Origin: Heracleum sosnowskyi
Taxonomy: Eukaryota; Streptophyta; Magnoliopsida; Apiales; Apiaceae
DNA length: 64,000 nt
Assembly (NCBI GenBank): GCA_030848705.1
Contig: CM061237.1
Coordinates: 84,253,910-84,317,909 of the forward strand
Reading direction: 5' to 3'
A program made the translations under genes and the position numbers. The notes beneath the pieces were generated by a model. It searched no databases, was not told the DNA's origin, and saw only the letters and a list, made by a program, of their open reading frames with translations. Shown here piece by piece: positions 56,701-64,000 of the stretch (position 1 is the stretch's first letter; each line of letters opens with the position of its first letter).

Positions 56701-58214
56701 AAGCTTCTATGAGGATGAGACTTGCAGAACAAATCAAAGAACATTGGTCCAACATAGAAGCAAAGTTCAAGAAGATTACTGAAGATAAGGACTCAAATCC
56801 ATCAACGGAACAGCCATCAACGAATGCCATGGCAATAGCATCAACGGAATGGGAGCCACAGACAAATTCTTTCTATCAACAAGAGCCCCTTCTACATGGA
56901 GTCACTCAAGGACCAAGGAAGGAAAAAGGACAAACTTCATGCATTAGGGATGTGGAACAAGCTACAATTCAAAGAAGCCTATCTCCCAAGTCCCCTGCTA
57001 AACCAAAGGGCAAAAACATAGCAAGGACTTTCTATCCTGCACCTTATCCAGATGAGCACAAGCTTCTTGGTCTACTCATCACAAAAAGCAAGGAAAGTAA
57101 TGATTATGAGATAAGGAAGCAAAGGGCAATTGTCTACAGGAATGGACAGCAAATCTGTGTTTGGGCTGGTCATCCAAACTTTGCTGAAGCCAAGGCTGAG
57201 GAATCAGAAAGAGCAGCTATGCAAGCTCTTGCAGTAGCTCAAGCTCTAGATGAAGAAGAAAGGAAGCAAGAGGAAAGCACTAGAGAGGAAAGGAGTTCAA
57301 AGAAGAGCACAAGGCAACCCAAAGAGAGAGCTAGGAGAAACATAGACTTTGAGAGTGCTGATTCTCAGAGTACTGCATCAGACTCTTCTTTACCTATTGC
57401 ACCTCCAACAATTGCTAATCCAGTTTTTGAGGGAAAGTTGGCCTGTGATCCTGCACATCCTGTCAATTTTCATGATCAACCAATCATGCCAAAAGAGGAA
57501 CCAATTGATTTTGATGAGGCATACTTTCCAAAGTTCCTGTTAGAAAAGGACCAACCAATGAAGACAAAGAAGAGGCCTGTCAAAGCAAAGCCTGCTTTTG
57601 TGAGAAAGCCACAATCTCAAAAACCCCCTTCAAACCCAGAGGACTGCATGTACATTGCTGACATCAGGGAAGAATCCAGTCTACATCTTGACCTAGACAA
57701 CCTGGTGGAAGTAAGGGGAATTGCAGCTTCTCAAAAGTTGCCTGAAAGACTAGTGTTCACATTCAAGGGTGGTAGAGAACAAGTGTGGCCTCTCTACAGA
57801 ATTTTAGGAGAAGACTATCAAACACTACTCTCAGTGTTTAGATGCTTGAAAAAGGACTTTGGTTTCACCAAAACAGCCAAGTCTGAGGTGGTCTCCAAAA
57901 TCTGTCAGTTAAAGGCTAGCTGGAACAAGCCTGAGGCTCTTCCCAGAATACTTAGAGTTCCCTCAACAGGAAAGAAAATCCATCTTCAACCTTATTGGAT
58001 GATGGAGTTTAAGGACAAGGACAATTGCAGAAGATTCTTCAGAATGGAAGACCAGCTGGAGAAGGCATCTAATCAAACTCTAAAGCTGATGCAATCCAAG
58101 CTTGGTGATCAAGATGAAGAGGAGAAAATCTTCTACAGAAGGCTACAGGTCCAGATTGAGGAAAACAACTCCAAGAGAGGGAAGAAGACTATGCCACAAA
58201 GAAGTCACAGATGA
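53748..58214 (+). CDS. Post-pol ORF of the inner copia, 1488 aa, unknown function
   Basis: ATG at 53748 (context caacaATGG). No signal peptide or clear membrane span, so it does not look like an envelope protein. Residues about 25-215 form a compact Leu/aromatic-rich domain that aligns by eye with the outer element's post-pol ORF (for example NIYYARFLMML against VVYFARFCQLL). About 270-620 is Ser/Thr/Pro-rich with basic patches (KPKSKKTSKP, RRVKQKSKG) that could act in nuclear import. A direct repeat of SQAKGE is near 610-630. A coiled coil (about 885-930) leads to DDNKKGEK (937-944). A conserved-looking segment lies at about 1090-1150 (FYPAPYPDEHKLLGLL) and a folded-looking C-terminal part at about 1300-1475. 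Eight TCAACG cores lie inside. Confidence 0.85.
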   Translation: MAPIVKLMSAGGFIYEKNNSIPFVVKENPNRLFFKMMDFMKNCKLSYAMFHSTPLYNEIIEEIWTSCEYSGTHCTLKFTLQGNEYIVNSDVLQACLHIPDNNCDALPTNTEITTMLNSINYSLPTDNLGRIIRRGLVREYSYLADAFIKVFSGKISNFDALTNSMLILLTMLLNDRYHNFSTQLMYEIGAKLGDKANRKKNIYYARFLMMLANHVSPAPLVISNPNARFECFVQEKRVLTDILRLNHNGDVPVVYLPIIEVTTTIPVSVANTSTVLPSNVAMESVAVTQQAPTLATKPKSKKTSKPTSGASQKTPVVKTTTQPKGSESGVVRGEGRGEHQRNPKDKEGQVSVYQPSPIVSSQQGTMSNMDLNTSLIASSQKDVIIETSSPPRAQSKRVRDTSSPQSTFSQYQRRVKQKSKGTQGAHTLEATLPVSQIQFDVTPIITLGLQSHSLNINLELSPSNSPTQSLDVDMIHTSIPDSPTLILEKPHSEAGGHHLLSDLLGHQPIFPEVARGSVDHSLKSITTDSTVISHSQSAFLTSSTKQSISLTSVSPSTVSIPLTVQTTIPLIVHSTPLIENQVVPTTSADDLVVVETLLGLRGSETERLACSQAKGENVSERLAISSSQAKGEIESSTLEGEGEGVRGVSHGEPMMQEQSGEREGTTGEIRMEAAIANELMEVSEGERELTFQEVYQQTLDSISLDPETFTHPVSAYQILAQQGNVEAERSLQLIHTTASMQRAKDALTNLPPGAEASGDFDFSDDEDSYGDNLQVATTAQTGTSVVPPTPNWLSQDMHGRSNLDAAITRQYKEAYLAHESAGPRDKKFYKAIMDSLEIQRLQMLQTRIEATEIKDSISNLRAANDRRLDEKLPPLTVSRMNRFFTKEPEVESSLKTLSSRVDKVEATLSQMQKEQEKQTQLLAQLVAAQGLPAISFDDNKKGEKSKELDIQITKVMVPAISLPKEPLAMGELGKQQKDGIDLIQEASMRMRLAEQIKEHWSNIEAKFKKITEDKDSNPSTEQPSTNAMAIASTEWEPQTNSFYQQEPLLHGVTQGPRKEKGQTSCIRDVEQATIQRSLSPKSPAKPKGKNIARTFYPAPYPDEHKLLGLLITKSKESNDYEIRKQRAIVYRNGQQICVWAGHPNFAEAKAEESERAAMQALAVAQALDEEERKQEESTREERSSKKSTRQPKERARRNIDFESADSQSTASDSSLPIAPPTIANPVFEGKLACDPAHPVNFHDQPIMPKEEPIDFDEAYFPKFLLEKDQPMKTKKRPVKAKPAFVRKPQSQKPPSNPEDCMYIADIREESSLHLDLDNLVEVRGIAASQKLPERLVFTFKGGREQVWPLYRILGEDYQTLLSVFRCLKKDFGFTKTAKSEVVSKICQLKASWNKPEALPRILRVPSTGKKIHLQPYWMMEFKDKDNCRRFFRMEDQLEKASNQTLKLMQSKLGDQDEEEKIFYRRLQVQIEENNSKRGKKTMPQRSHR
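56565..56579 (+). other. Internal polypurine tract inside the inner post-pol ORF
   Basis: AAAAAGGGGGAGAAA, which encodes the KKGEK motif. It resembles the element's terminal tract (GGGGGAGAT). The same tract occurs in the outer post-pol ORF at 63860-63875, within otherwise poorly conserved sequence. It may prime plus-strand synthesis internally. Confidence 0.5.
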
Positions 58215-58400
58215 AACATTTGCTCAGACTAGAGGAGCACTTGTGGGCATTAGTCTTGTAAGTCTTGTATTTTGTCTATAAAGTTTTGAAGCTTAATACA
58301 TTTTCTACTTTTGTAATTTATGATGTATCTGAGTGTTTTTGTTATCATCAAGTCTCTTGATTTATGGCTGTTATTCTATCAGTCATAAATTGGGGGAGAT
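58215..58400 (+). other. 3' untranslated end and polypurine tract of the inner copia
   Basis: Short AT-rich sequence after the post-pol ORF, ending with TTGGGGGAGAT directly before the 3' LTR. GGGGGAGAT (58392-58400) is the terminal polypurine tract. Confidence 0.9.
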
Positions 58401-59418
58401 TGTTAGGAATATGTTGTTCTTGATGATAAACATAAAACACTTAGTAGAATTTGTGTAAAGTCAATTTTGTAGCTGTCAACGAAATAGCATGCTTTGCAGT
58501 GTTTCGTTGACAGGAAGCTCATCAACGAAATGAGTGTTGTAGCAATTGCATTGTACAATACTTCACAGTATGATAGGCATTCTATTATATGTTTTAGATA
58601 GGTTTTCTAAGTCATGTTGACTATGTACTAGATAGGCAAAATAGGTTGGTTAATTGTAAATATGTTATGCCTTGTAATTCTGCCTAAGTGAAGACATGTC
58701 AACGGTATGAAGATTACTCTGTCAACGGTATGGAGTTTACCCATCAACGAAACGAGGGAAACACCATCAACGGAATGAAGAATGAAGCTATCAACGAAAC
58801 ACATCTCCTTGTTATCAACGAATCAATGTTGCTTTTTGAACAGTTGACAAAGTGATAGTGACAGTTTACTGAACAGATCTAAAAGGAGATATGGAAGTGT
58901 ACTTTGCATTGGAAGCCATCAAAGTGGTTACTGGAAATAAGGAAACATTCCAATTTCCAATAAGGCTCTTGGGAATGATTATAATGAGCATGAAGACAAA
59001 AGCAAAGATCTCCAAGGACCATTGGACAAAAGGAATGAAAAGCAAGCTACTGATGGTTACTACTATTATTCTTTAGTTTAACCAAATGTAGAATTGTAAA
59101 CTTGGGATTATATAACCAAGTGTAGCAGTTACTTTAGAAATAGAGAAGAAAAACAAATAGATTGTATTAGCTATTTTTGAGAGCATTCTTCTCTACAACA
59201 TTGTAACTGAGCAGCTGTGTACATTTGTATCACAGATTATTTCCGCAATAAAAACACTTCAGTTGGATCATCAAACAATCCAACTGAATTATTTATATCT
59301 TGTGTTTTTATTTATTCAGTTCAGTTTTATTTTATAAAGTGTTTTAGTTTCAAGAAAATATCAAGAATTGTATTCAACCCCCCCTTCTACAATTCTGTTA
59401 GGTCATTTGGGAATAACA
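58401..59418 (+). repeat. 3' LTR of the inner copia
   Basis: 1018 bp, identical to 46304-47321 except for one transition seen (cttgttatcaacg against cttgctatcaacg). It is followed by AAACT. Confidence 0.95.
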
Positions 59419-59423
59419 AAACT
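59419..59423 (+). repeat. Target site duplication (right) of the inner copia
   Basis: AAACT, identical to 46299-46303. Confidence 0.95.
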
Positions 59424-60327
59424 CTCTAAGAAGTTTGCAAAGCTTATGCAGTCAAGATACCAAATGAGCATGATGGGAGAGCTTAGTTATTTTCTAGGCT
59501 TGCAAGTAAAGCAAACAGATGATGGGATTTTTATCAATCAAGCAAAATATACCAGAAATCTTCTTAAGAAATTTGGTATGCTTGATAGTTCATCTGCCAT
59601 AACTCCCATGGCTACTGCAACAAAACTAGACAAAGACATAGGAGCCTCAGTAGATATGACAAACTACAGAGGAATGATAGGGTCTCTTCTTTATCTCACT
59701 GCAAGTAGACCAGATACCATGTATGCAACATGTCTTTGTGCAAGATTTCAAGCAGACCCCAGAGAGCCTCATCTAACAGCTGTGAAGAGAATTTTAAAAT
59801 ATCTCAAAGGAACCATAACTCTTGGTTTGTGGTACCCTAGAGAATCAGAGTTTAAGTTAATTGGTTACTCTGATGCAGATTTTGCAGGCTGTAAGATTGA
59901 CAGAAAGAGCACAAGTGGAAGCTGTCAATTTCTAGGCGACAGATTAGTTTCTTGGTACAGCAAGAAACAGAAATCAATTTCCACATCTACAGTAGAAGCA
60001 GAGTATATTGCTGCTGGTAGCTATTGTGCACAGATTTTGTGGATGAAAATTCAGTTGCTGGATTATGGATTAAGGTATTCTAAAATACCTATTTTCTGTG
60101 ATAATCAAAGTGCTATTGCTATGACAGGTAATCCAGTACAGCACTCCATGACCAAGCACATCAGCATAAGGTATCATTTTATCAGGGAACATGTGGAAGA
60201 AGGAAATATTGAGCTTCATTTTGTGTCTACAGACCAACAGCTTGCAGATATCTTCACCAAGCCTTTGAGTGAAGCTACCTTTACAAGACTGGTAAATGAA
60301 CTTGGAATGGTCTCTGGTTTTGACTAG
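59424..60327 (+). pseudogene. pol: Pol of the outer copia, 3' part (RT end and RNase H)
   Basis: Continues the frame of 43866-46303 after the inner element and one AAACT copy. It contains the RT end (FAKLMQSRYQMSMMGE, YFLGLQVKQ) and RNase H (GYSDADFAGCKIDRKS, STVEAEYIAAGSY, FCDNQSAIA, LADIFTKPL), ending at TAG 60325-60327. No stop of its own is seen, so pol was open when split. Apparent codons before 59424 in this frame are LTR. Confidence 0.92.
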
Positions 60328-61675
60328 AGATATTGGCTAGACTCAAAAATTCTCCTTCTGTGATTTGTTGCTCATGATTCTTTGCATATGTTAACTGTCA
60401 TTCATACCAGTTTGTCAAAATTCTGAAGTCATACTCTGTCATAATGTTAAACTCTGTCAGTCATACTCTGTCAATTGTACTCTGATGCTAAACTCTGATG
60501 TTAAACTCTGATTGTGATTTTGTCTGAAACATATGGACCGATGAAGAAAATTGTATGAAGCATGATTCTCAGTAAGTAATCATGAATCCTTCTGAGTGAT
60601 ATAAATTCTGATCTCAAATGTGTGCAGAAATTTTACACAGCATGATACTGTCTCTATATTTATAGCATCTCTTAGTTTATTGATCCTATACACTGAGTCT
60701 GTATTAGCTGTTTGCACTTTCTCTCATAAATTAATAGTGTTAACTGATGAAAGTCTAAACTCTGATAATTAGTTGCTAATATTTCACCCTCATATCAAAA
60801 GATGCAAAAATATGCACAAATTCCTTTGAAATCAAGTTGTGCCTAGGAAGACCCATGAACTTATTGTATGAAATAAGGGCTAAAATTTTGATTTTTGGTG
60901 ACTAGTGCCAACCACTGATTACTGGAAAAATAATAATAAAAAAAAAAAGAAAAAAATCGAAGGGGGTGAAAATAATAAATTTATAAGTACAGAGTTTAGA
61001 CAATATCAGATTTTGTTTTATAAATGAGAGTTTGGGCAACTAGTTTTTACTGATTTAATTTGTGGATTTTATGCACCTTGAGATGCTCTAAATATTTATA
61101 TTCAGTAAACTCTGCTAAGTCACACACAAATATTCACATCTGTACAGTTTGTGGAAAGAGTTTATGAATAAAGGAGGAGGATTGGTAAACACTGATGAAC
61201 TGTGTACTCTACGCCGAGGTAATTTAATTTTAATCTCTTATGATTAAAATAAATTTCTTTGTTTCAGACATATTATGTTTTTGAGAAAAGACATCTGTTT
61301 TGAAAATTCAAAAATGTATTACACAGAGGAGAGAGGTTGAGTGTCTAGGAAAGTGTAATAGGCGGTAATTATTGCTCTTTTTACTGCGCATGCGCATTGG
61401 AAACTGCCATTTACTGCTGTCAGTCATTGCATATGTGCCACGTGTCCCACTCACACGTTTCACGGAGTAAGACAGTTGTGTGTATTGATTAGAAACTGTT
61501 CAGTTTTTAATTTTTTATTTTGTATTAATATACAATACACAAAATCGTTTGAACTTTTCACAACTTACTCCAATTCACACTTCACTGTCACACATACATT
61601 TTCACAAACACTCTTACTGCAAACACTCTCAATTTCTTCTCTAAGTCATTCTTTGATTATTTCTAAATCGTACTA
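60328..61675 (+). promoter_or_regulatory. Outer copia spacer between pol and post-pol ORF, with motif cluster
   Basis: 1348 bases without an ORF. AACTCTG cores lie at 60449, 60491, 60504, 60758, 60990 (reverse) and 61108, with TACTCTG variants among them. An A-rich tract with gaagggggtgaaaa follows near 60945-60975. Near the ORF are a palindrome TGCGCATGCGCA (61385-61396), a G-box CACGTG (61439-61444), and a CT-rich leader just before the ATG at 61676. It is laid out like the inner element's spacer and may hold a promoter for the next ORF. Confidence 0.5.
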
Positions 61676-64000
61676 ATGGCTTCTACTGCTTTTGTATCTT
61701 CTGGGCTTGAATTTGTTCCTAATAATTATGCTGCTCCATTGGTTAATGTGAACGCACCGGAGGCGTTTCATTTGATGCAAAATTTTCTTGCCCAATCTCC
61801 AATCGGGCGTGCTCTTGTAGAACCAGAGAAGCTTTCTGTGTTTCAAATCAAAAGTTTTTGGGAGACTAGTATCTATGATGATGGTGGTGCTTCTGGAACA
61901 CCATCTATTGTTTTCGAGTTTCAACAAATAGAGTATGTCATTACTCCTGGTACGATTCGTGCTGCTATGGGCTTTGGTGACCATACTGCTTACACCATTG
62001 CTGTTGGTGATGCTGAGTTGGTGAGAATGATGAGGGCGATAGGTTATGGTGGATCTTTGGCCAAGATAGGTCAATTGAAGCGACCGTTCTTGAGGAAAGA
62101 GTGGAGTTTTTTCTTCGATTGTATCACAAGAACGTTCGGGAAGAAGTGCACCAACTGGGATGCAATACCCACTGAAAGTCTACAAATTGGGTATTCTCTT
62201 ATCTATGGTACTCATTTTGATTTTGGTAGACTAGTTCTTATTAATATGGGTGAAAAGATGACTGAAAATAGGAGAGTAGTTTACTTTGCTAGATTCTGTC
62301 AGCTTTTATTTTCTGCTTGTGTTAGTGGGGTAGATATTCTTGATGAAGATGTTATTCCATGTTTTAAGTTACACAAGCGTATATTCTCTGATCTTGTGAA
62401 TAAGGATGTTAAGAAGGGTAATGTAGGTGATCTTTTACTGCCTGCATTAGTGCAACAGTTTTTGGATGATTCTATCCAAGCAGAACCACAACAAGAATCA
62501 ATAAACACTGAAGTTGCTCCATCTACATCACAACCAATTCATACTGGTGGTAGAATCAAACACAGGGCTTTTAAACCTGCAAAGATTATTAAGCCAGCTA
62601 CTGAGGTTGGAGTGTCAAAATCTTCTATGCCACAGTCTGATGGTCCTTCTAAGAAAAGGAGAGCAAAGAGACCTCGTTCTGATGATGAGGAAGATACTGA
62701 AACTCTTAATCAAAGAAGAAGAAGATTGATTGCTAACTATCTTTTTGATGAGTTAGAAACGGAAGCTGTTCCAGCAACTGAACAGAATGAAGCTCCTGCA
62801 ACTAATGTAAATGTTGAAACTAATGTGCCTATAGTGGACAGAGTAAATGCTGATGAAGCTCCTGAGATGGTGTTTGAACCAATCTTGGATATTGAAGAGG
62901 AGTTTGAAGTACATCCTTCAATCAGTGTTTCTGACACTGAGGATGTGACTGCTGATCAAGCCACTCTAATAATTGATGAGTCTATGGGAACTCATACAGA
63001 GATTCTCTCTGTCACTAATCAAAATCTTGACTTTGGTGAGGAAGTTGATCAGGAAGCACAATCTGTCTCTTCTGAGAAGGTTGTTGAAGCTGCTGTGGAG
63101 AAAATGAATGAAGCTATAGCAGAGAATAAAGAAGAAGATGTTTTTGTTACAAACTCTGTTCCAAATACTGTTCTAGCAGAAGACGAAGTTGCTGAGGCAG
63201 TTAACTCTGAGAAGAATGAAGCTGTTGCAGAGCAAATTCATGATGAAGCTGCACAGTTAAACATTGAAGTTACTGCAGAGAATATAATTGAAGAAGCTGC
63301 AGAGCCCTTAGCAGAAAATGTTGTTGAAGACAGGGTTGTTTCTGACAGTAATGATCACACTTCTGTAAATTCTGATCATGCAGACTCTGATGACCATGAA
63401 TCAATACCTTTTCTAAGGGATCCTACTGCAGAGACTGTCAAGGAAAATCAAAATGCAACTGAAGCTCATTTTAGAGAAATGTACTATGCAAATTGGTCAG
63501 GAGCAGAGTGTATTTTCTCTACACAAAGGACTGCTGATTTTGTTGATAAGTCTGCTAAGGAAATTTCAAATCCTGAGCTGTTGACACATTTAAAGGCTAC
63601 AATTGTTCAAGTTAAATCCTTGCATAATCGCTTTGATGAGACTCACAAAGCTGTCATAGGCCTGAGCAATGATATTGCTGCTAAGGAACTGGCTTTGAAG
63701 AATGATAGAGCTAAATATTCCTCTATGCTAAAGGATCAGATGGAGATCAAGCAGAGACTAAGAAAAGTTGAGAGCAATCAAGATGAAATGTCTACAAAAA
63801 TTGATTCTATTGCTGCATCTTTGGAATTGCTAACATCAGTGCTTATTCCTGATGATGTCAAAAAGGGGGAGAGAGTTCCTAAAGACAAATGCAAAAGGGA
63901 TCAAACTCTGAGACCGAGGGATGATGCAACAGATGGTGGCAGCAAAGAATCAGAGAGAAGGTCAAAATCTACTCAAGAGCAAGGGAGACTTAGGTCAAAC
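61676..64000 (+). CDS. Post-pol ORF of the outer copia, at least 775 aa, runs past window end
   Basis: ATG at 61676, open without a stop to base 64000. Residues about 20-215 form a domain resembling that of the inner post-pol ORF (FHLMQNFLAQ, FEFQQIEYVITPGTI, VVYFARFCQLLFSACV). A basic nuclear-localisation-like cluster KKRRAKRPR is at 326-334. A long acidic Glu/Val/Ala-rich region (about 360-590) follows, then a coiled coil (about 635-722) leading to DDVKKGER (726-733). The order matches the inner protein: N domain, disordered and basic part, coil, KKGE. No signal peptide or membrane span is evident. AACTCTG cores occur at 63152, 63203 and 63904. Function is unknown; it is not a recognised envelope. 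Confidence 0.82.
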   Translation, partial: MASTAFVSSGLEFVPNNYAAPLVNVNAPEAFHLMQNFLAQSPIGRALVEPEKLSVFQIKSFWETSIYDDGGASGTPSIVFEFQQIEYVITPGTIRAAMGFGDHTAYTIAVGDAELVRMMRAIGYGGSLAKIGQLKRPFLRKEWSFFFDCITRTFGKKCTNWDAIPTESLQIGYSLIYGTHFDFGRLVLINMGEKMTENRRVVYFARFCQLLFSACVSGVDILDEDVIPCFKLHKRIFSDLVNKDVKKGNVGDLLLPALVQQFLDDSIQAEPQQESINTEVAPSTSQPIHTGGRIKHRAFKPAKIIKPATEVGVSKSSMPQSDGPSKKRRAKRPRSDDEEDTETLNQRRRRLIANYLFDELETEAVPATEQNEAPATNVNVETNVPIVDRVNADEAPEMVFEPILDIEEEFEVHPSISVSDTEDVTADQATLIIDESMGTHTEILSVTNQNLDFGEEVDQEAQSVSSEKVVEAAVEKMNEAIAENKEEDVFVTNSVPNTVLAEDEVAEAVNSEKNEAVAEQIHDEAAQLNIEVTAENIIEEAAEPLAENVVEDRVVSDSNDHTSVNSDHADSDDHESIPFLRDPTAETVKENQNATEAHFREMYYANWSGAECIFSTQRTADFVDKSAKEISNPELLTHLKATIVQVKSLHNRFDETHKAVIGLSNDIAAKELALKNDRAKYSSMLKDQMEIKQRLRKVESNQDEMSTKIDSIAASLELLTSVLIPDDVKKGERVPKDKCKRDQTLRPRDDATDGGSKESERRSKSTQEQGRLRSN
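63860..63875 (+). other. Internal polypurine tract inside the outer post-pol ORF
   Basis: AAAAAGGGGGAGAGAG, which encodes KKGER. Counterpart of 56565-56579. Confidence 0.5.

Larger units (their letters stand above)
46304..59418 (+). mobile_element. Inner SIRE-like copia, complete, 13,115 bp
   Basis: Two 1018-bp LTRs with a single difference seen (C at 46716, T in the other copy), a primer site, intact gag, intact pol, a 1488-codon post-pol ORF, a polypurine tract and perfect AAACT target duplications. Nothing visible prevents activity. It sits in the RT of a relative in the same orientation. About 39 TCAACG/CGTTGA cores are scattered over it. Confidence 0.96.
41031..64000 (+). mobile_element. 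Outer SIRE-like copia element (continues past window end)
   Basis: 5' LTR, primer site, gag (three nonsense codons), pol, a long post-pol spacer and a large post-pol ORF are all in plus orientation. The element is interrupted in RT by the inner copia (46304-59418 plus one copy of the AAACT duplication). Its 3' LTR is outside the window. Pol would be a single open frame without the insertion. Confidence 0.92.

Noticed and set aside
53748..58214. Calling the post-pol ORF an envelope gene
   Set aside because: No signal peptide, membrane anchor or cleavage site visible; position after pol alone is not enough.
59368..59423. N-terminus of the 59368-60327 frame as a real protein start
   Set aside because: Those codons are the inner 3' LTR and target duplication; coding sequence of the outer pol resumes at 59424.

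Overview
The window looks like repeat-filled nuclear DNA from a plant, probably a eudicot with a large genome. This rests on several things: long nested LTR retrotransposons of plant lineages (Ty3 Tekay-type chromovirus, a Tat/Athila-like non-autonomous element, SIRE/Maximus-type Ty1-copia), CACTA transposons, plant-style initiator-tRNA primer sites and low GC. I recognise no host gene. Everything that can be supported is transposon-derived or featureless AT-rich spacer.

Layout. 1-20102: a direct tandem array of one Tekay-like element (LTR, internal, LTR, internal, LTR). Both internal regions carry the same set of inactivating mutations. 20103-21106: minus-strand piece of a copia integrase, cut by the array. 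21107-31600: a non-autonomous gypsy element (tRNA-Asp primer site, gag remnant, no pol), itself split by a 4984-bp minus-strand solo LTR (25439-30422) with a perfect TAAAA target duplication. 31601-35951: 5' LTR, gag and protease/early integrase of a minus-strand SIRE-like copia ('copia-1'), sitting in the 3' part of a CACTA element that ends at 37560. 38109-38908: a short CACTA derivative with a CTT duplication. 39034-39393: a long imperfect inverted repeat. 40764-41030: a two-unit tandem repeat.

41031 to the window end: an 'outer' SIRE-like copia with three nonsense codons in gag but an open pol. Its RT is interrupted by a complete 13,115-bp 'inner' SIRE-like copia (46304-59418; AAACT duplication; 1018-bp LTRs with one difference seen). 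The inner element has intact gag, pol and a 1488-codon ORF after pol. The outer element also has a large ORF after pol (61676 to the window end, at least 775 codons, still open).

Main discovery candidate. Each of the three copia elements carries its own short motif scattered through non-coding DNA and through the variable parts of its ORFs: TCAACG (inner; 39 cores counted by eye), AACTCTG (outer; 21 cores) and GACAGT (copia-1; about a dozen cores). In the inner element the motif is in both orientations and in more than one reading frame, so the constraint appears to act on nucleic acid rather than protein. The two elements whose 3' halves are visible also carry rapidly diverging post-pol ORFs that share an N-terminal domain, and a coiled coil followed by a motif encoded by a perfect polypurine tract. 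A plausible but untested reading is an element-specific recognition system: a private motif plus a cognate element-encoded factor, comparable in logic to VANC proteins of Arabidopsis VANDAL transposons.
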